From positions 1 to 38,455 of the forward strand of contig JAOPYV010000157.1 of NCBI GenBank assembly GCA_025964435.1: a stretch of DNA of 38,455 bases. Reading direction: 5' to 3'. This DNA is from Thermoleophilia bacterium. Its GTDB lineage: Bacteria; Actinomycetota; Thermoleophilia; Gaiellales; SKUG01. The notes under the pieces are model-generated. The model saw nothing but the letters and a program-made list of their open reading frames with translations, was not told where the DNA came from and made no database searches. The position numbers and the translations under genes were made by a program. Below are positions 36,696 through 38,455 of this stretch, piece by piece; position 1 is the first letter of the stretch; each line of letters starts with the position of its first letter.

Positions 36696-37826
36696 TTAGG
36701 CGCCTAGCCAGCTCCCGCCCGATGCCCCGGGGGCCTTCGACTTTGGCTGATCCGACTGATCAGTCGGCGGCACATCGATCACGTCGAGCACCCGCACCTG
36801 GAAATCCGGCGCGACTTCAGCGTCCGTCATCACCACGGCATTCGGGTGCGTTCGGACGAGCAGTGCATGGATGTGCCGCCGGATCTTCGGCGCAACGATG
36901 AGGAGCGGTCTGGGCATGCCGTGCCGCTGAATGGCATCGTTGATCTGTCCGAGCAATGCATTCTTGTCGGCGGGGTCGAGGACCAGCACCTGTCCGGTCT
37001 CGTTGAGTTGGACTCCGCCCTCAATCATCCGCGCGGTGTCCGGCGACAGTTCCAGCGCGGAGATGACGTTATCGGAGGCGTGTCGCTCACTGATCGTGCG
37101 GGCCAGCGAGGAGCGCGTCCGCTCCGCCAGCGCGTTTGGATCCTTCGTGTAGACCGACACGTCGGCGAGGGCATTGAGGATGTTCGACAAGTTGCGAATG
37201 GGCACCCGTTCACGGAGCAGAATCTGGAGCACCTGCCGCAGCTGCCCGAGCGCGAGCATGTTCGGAACCAGCTCCTGCACGACCATCGGTGACTGGCGTC
37301 GAGCGTCATTCAGGAGTTCGGCCGCAACCTCGCGGTCGAGCAAGTCGGGCATCGCCCGCAGGAGAGCGTCGACAAGCTCAGCGGGGACCCGGTCAGGTCC
37401 GTCGAGCATGCCAGCCACAAGCACGTCGCCGAGGCTCCGCAATTCGTATCCCCCAGCGTCCAGCGCCGAACTATTACGCACAGGCACCGACGGCATCGGG
37501 CACCCATACTCAGCCTCGATCGAGGCAACCGTCTCTGCCACGCGAGCGGCGATAGCCGGCACGTCCGTGTCCGAGGCATGGACGTGCAGCTCCAGCGGCG
37601 CTGGCGCGGCCAGTCGGGGCGTACCGTGGCTGCTCGACCCATCACGGGACCGGCCCGATTGGGGCGGCGCCACGATTCGGTTGTTCACAAGCATCTCTGC
37701 GACGCGCACCCCGAGCTCCAGGGCGGCAACGTCTCCTCGATCGGATGCGATCGCGTCATCGAGCGCTCGCTCGAACACGGCCCACGCCCGTAGCTCCAAT
37801 GTGTCTTCTACGATCTCATCGGACAC
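36696..37826 (-). CDS. stand-alone FHIPEP (FlhA/SctV cytoplasmic C-domain)-like protein, no transmembrane region
   Basis: GTG start at 37826 with GAGGAG SD: VSDEIVEDTLELRAWAVFERALDDAIASDRGDVAALELGVRVAEMLVNN...; APLELHVHASDTDVPAIAARVAETVASIEAEYGCPMPSVPVRNSSALDAGGYELRSLGDVLVAGML, and MVVQELVPNMLALGQLRQVLQILLRERVPIRNLSNILNALADVSVYTKDPNALAERTRSSLARTIS match the FlhA pattern (LvP..lsl..l..VLq.LL.E.VsIRdl..IlE.LaD). Confidence 0.75.
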   Translation of the reverse strand: MSDEIVEDTLELRAWAVFERALDDAIASDRGDVAALELGVRVAEMLVNNRIVAPPQSGRSRDGSSSHGTPRLAAPAPLELHVHASDTDVPAIAARVAETVASIEAEYGCPMPSVPVRNSSALDAGGYELRSLGDVLVAGMLDGPDRVPAELVDALLRAMPDLLDREVAAELLNDARRQSPMVVQELVPNMLALGQLRQVLQILLRERVPIRNLSNILNALADVSVYTKDPNALAERTRSSLARTISERHASDNVISALELSPDTARMIEGGVQLNETGQVLVLDPADKNALLGQINDAIQRHGMPRPLLIVAPKIRRHIHALLVRTHPNAVVMTDAEVAPDFQVRVLDVIDVPPTDQSDQPKSKAPGASGGSWLGA

Positions 37827-37839
37827 TGCGCCCACTCCT

Positions 37840-38049
37840 CTAGTTGACGACGACCACATCAGACTGTGGGACGTGTTCCGGCTCGGCGGGACCTTCGACC
37901 AGTCGCAGCACCCGGAGCCGCACATCGAGCAAGCGCGCATCGAGCCGCGACACCTCTCCGGTCACGCTCAGGACGTGCTCATAGAGCGCCTGCACTCGCT
38001 GCTGCAACTCAGCTGACGTGGGACCGACCATGTGTCGACCCATCGGCAT
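37840..38049 (-). CDS. small coiled-coil protein encoded directly upstream of the FHIPEP-like gene
   Basis: MPMGRHMVGPTSAELQQRVQALYEHVLSVTGEVSRLDARLLDVRLRVLRLVEGPAEPEHVPQSDVVVVN; heptad-like helix. Its stop overlaps the SD region of the FHIPEP-like gene. Confidence 0.55.
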   Translation of the reverse strand: MPMGRHMVGPTSAELQQRVQALYEHVLSVTGEVSRLDARLLDVRLRVLRLVEGPAEPEHVPQSDVVVVN

Positions 38050-38153
38050 CCTGATTTCTGCCCATGACCCAATTCCTACGAATCGGTCGACCGTTCGCGA
38101 TCGGCCGCTGGAGGTAGGCGGCGCGGAGGAGATTTGGTTCCACTTCCTAGACC

Positions 38154-38264
38154 ATGCTGCTCATCGCACCCTTCACGCTCGAGACCTACGTCCACCTCGT
38201 GCCAAAAGACCTTCCCGACCTCGACTTCCTCGACGACCTCGCCGCGACCGACTCCCGCGTGACG
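38154..38264 (+). pseudogene. C-terminal remnant of a second tyrosine integrase
   Basis: IAPFTLETYVHLVPKDLPDLDFLDDLAATDS resembles the catalytic-Tyr tail of actinobacterial integrases (T(L)xTYVHLlpxDLPdxdFLD); preceded by an in-frame TAG with no catalytic core upstream. Confidence 0.5.
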
Positions 38265-38369
38265 CCGCTTCGATCTACCCGACCTTCCTTTCCAACCTCC
38301 ACCACCAATCACTTTCTCTCTTACAACACATCTCCATCACACCCTGACCTCTGTTCAATTTCCAACAGA

Positions 38370-38440
38370 ACTGCCCGGTTCACCCTCCTGACCCCTTGCC
38401 GTCGTAGAGGGTGAGGGGTCAGGAGGGTGAACCGGGCAGT
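38370..38440. repeat. perfect 26-bp inverted repeat with 19-nt spacer at the right window edge
   Basis: ACTGCCCGGTTCACCCTCCTGACCCC (38370-38395) / GGGGTCAGGAGGGTGAACCGGGCAGT (38415-38440). Confidence 0.9.
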
Positions 38441-38455
38441 AACCACGCGACAGCG

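Noticed and set aside
38076-38312. 78-aa minus-strand ORF
   Set aside because: Overlaps the integrase remnant and low-complexity tract; no supportive features.

Overview
High-GC window on a largely intact, densely packed bacterial chromosome segment. Style and content suggest an actinobacterium, but taxonomy is not provable from the sequence alone. Main blocks: (1) a histidine-utilisation cluster on the minus strand (ftcD, hutH, hutU, hutI), interleaved with a Zn-alcohol dehydrogenase and small orphan proteins and followed by a partial DUF2207-like membrane protein. (2) An accessory-looking set of cytosol-type proteins with no Sec/Tat/lipoprotein signal, several starting with a similar short Ser/Thr/Ile/Ala/Pro-rich N-terminus: a divergent thermolysin-like (HEAGH...DEAFADLFG) metalloprotease, a Pro/Ala-linker helical protein, a putative BECR-type C-terminal nuclease/toxin protein, and three endonuclease-I paralogues. 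(3) Housekeeping genes: GNAT, alpha/beta hydrolase, Sel1 protein, Lpd-like flavoprotein, heterodimeric ABC exporter, SRAP/YedK, GYF-TM2 protein, PAP2 phosphatase, two tandem M42 aminopeptidases, an opp/dpp peptide ABC transporter, an ABC-F ATPase, tRNA-Gln(CTG) and tRNA-Glu(CTC). (4) A mobile-element-like right end: tyrosine integrase next to tRNA-Glu, an excisionase-like HTH protein, a stand-alone soluble FlhA/FHIPEP C-terminal-domain protein with a small coiled-coil partner, a truncated second integrase C-terminus, and a perfect 26-bp inverted repeat at the window edge. The most interesting hypothesis is a non-Sec set of hydrolytic effectors sharing an N-terminal leader. The orphan type-III export-gate-like domain is a separate but possibly related curiosity. 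The family calls rest on motifs read by eye; no database search was possible.
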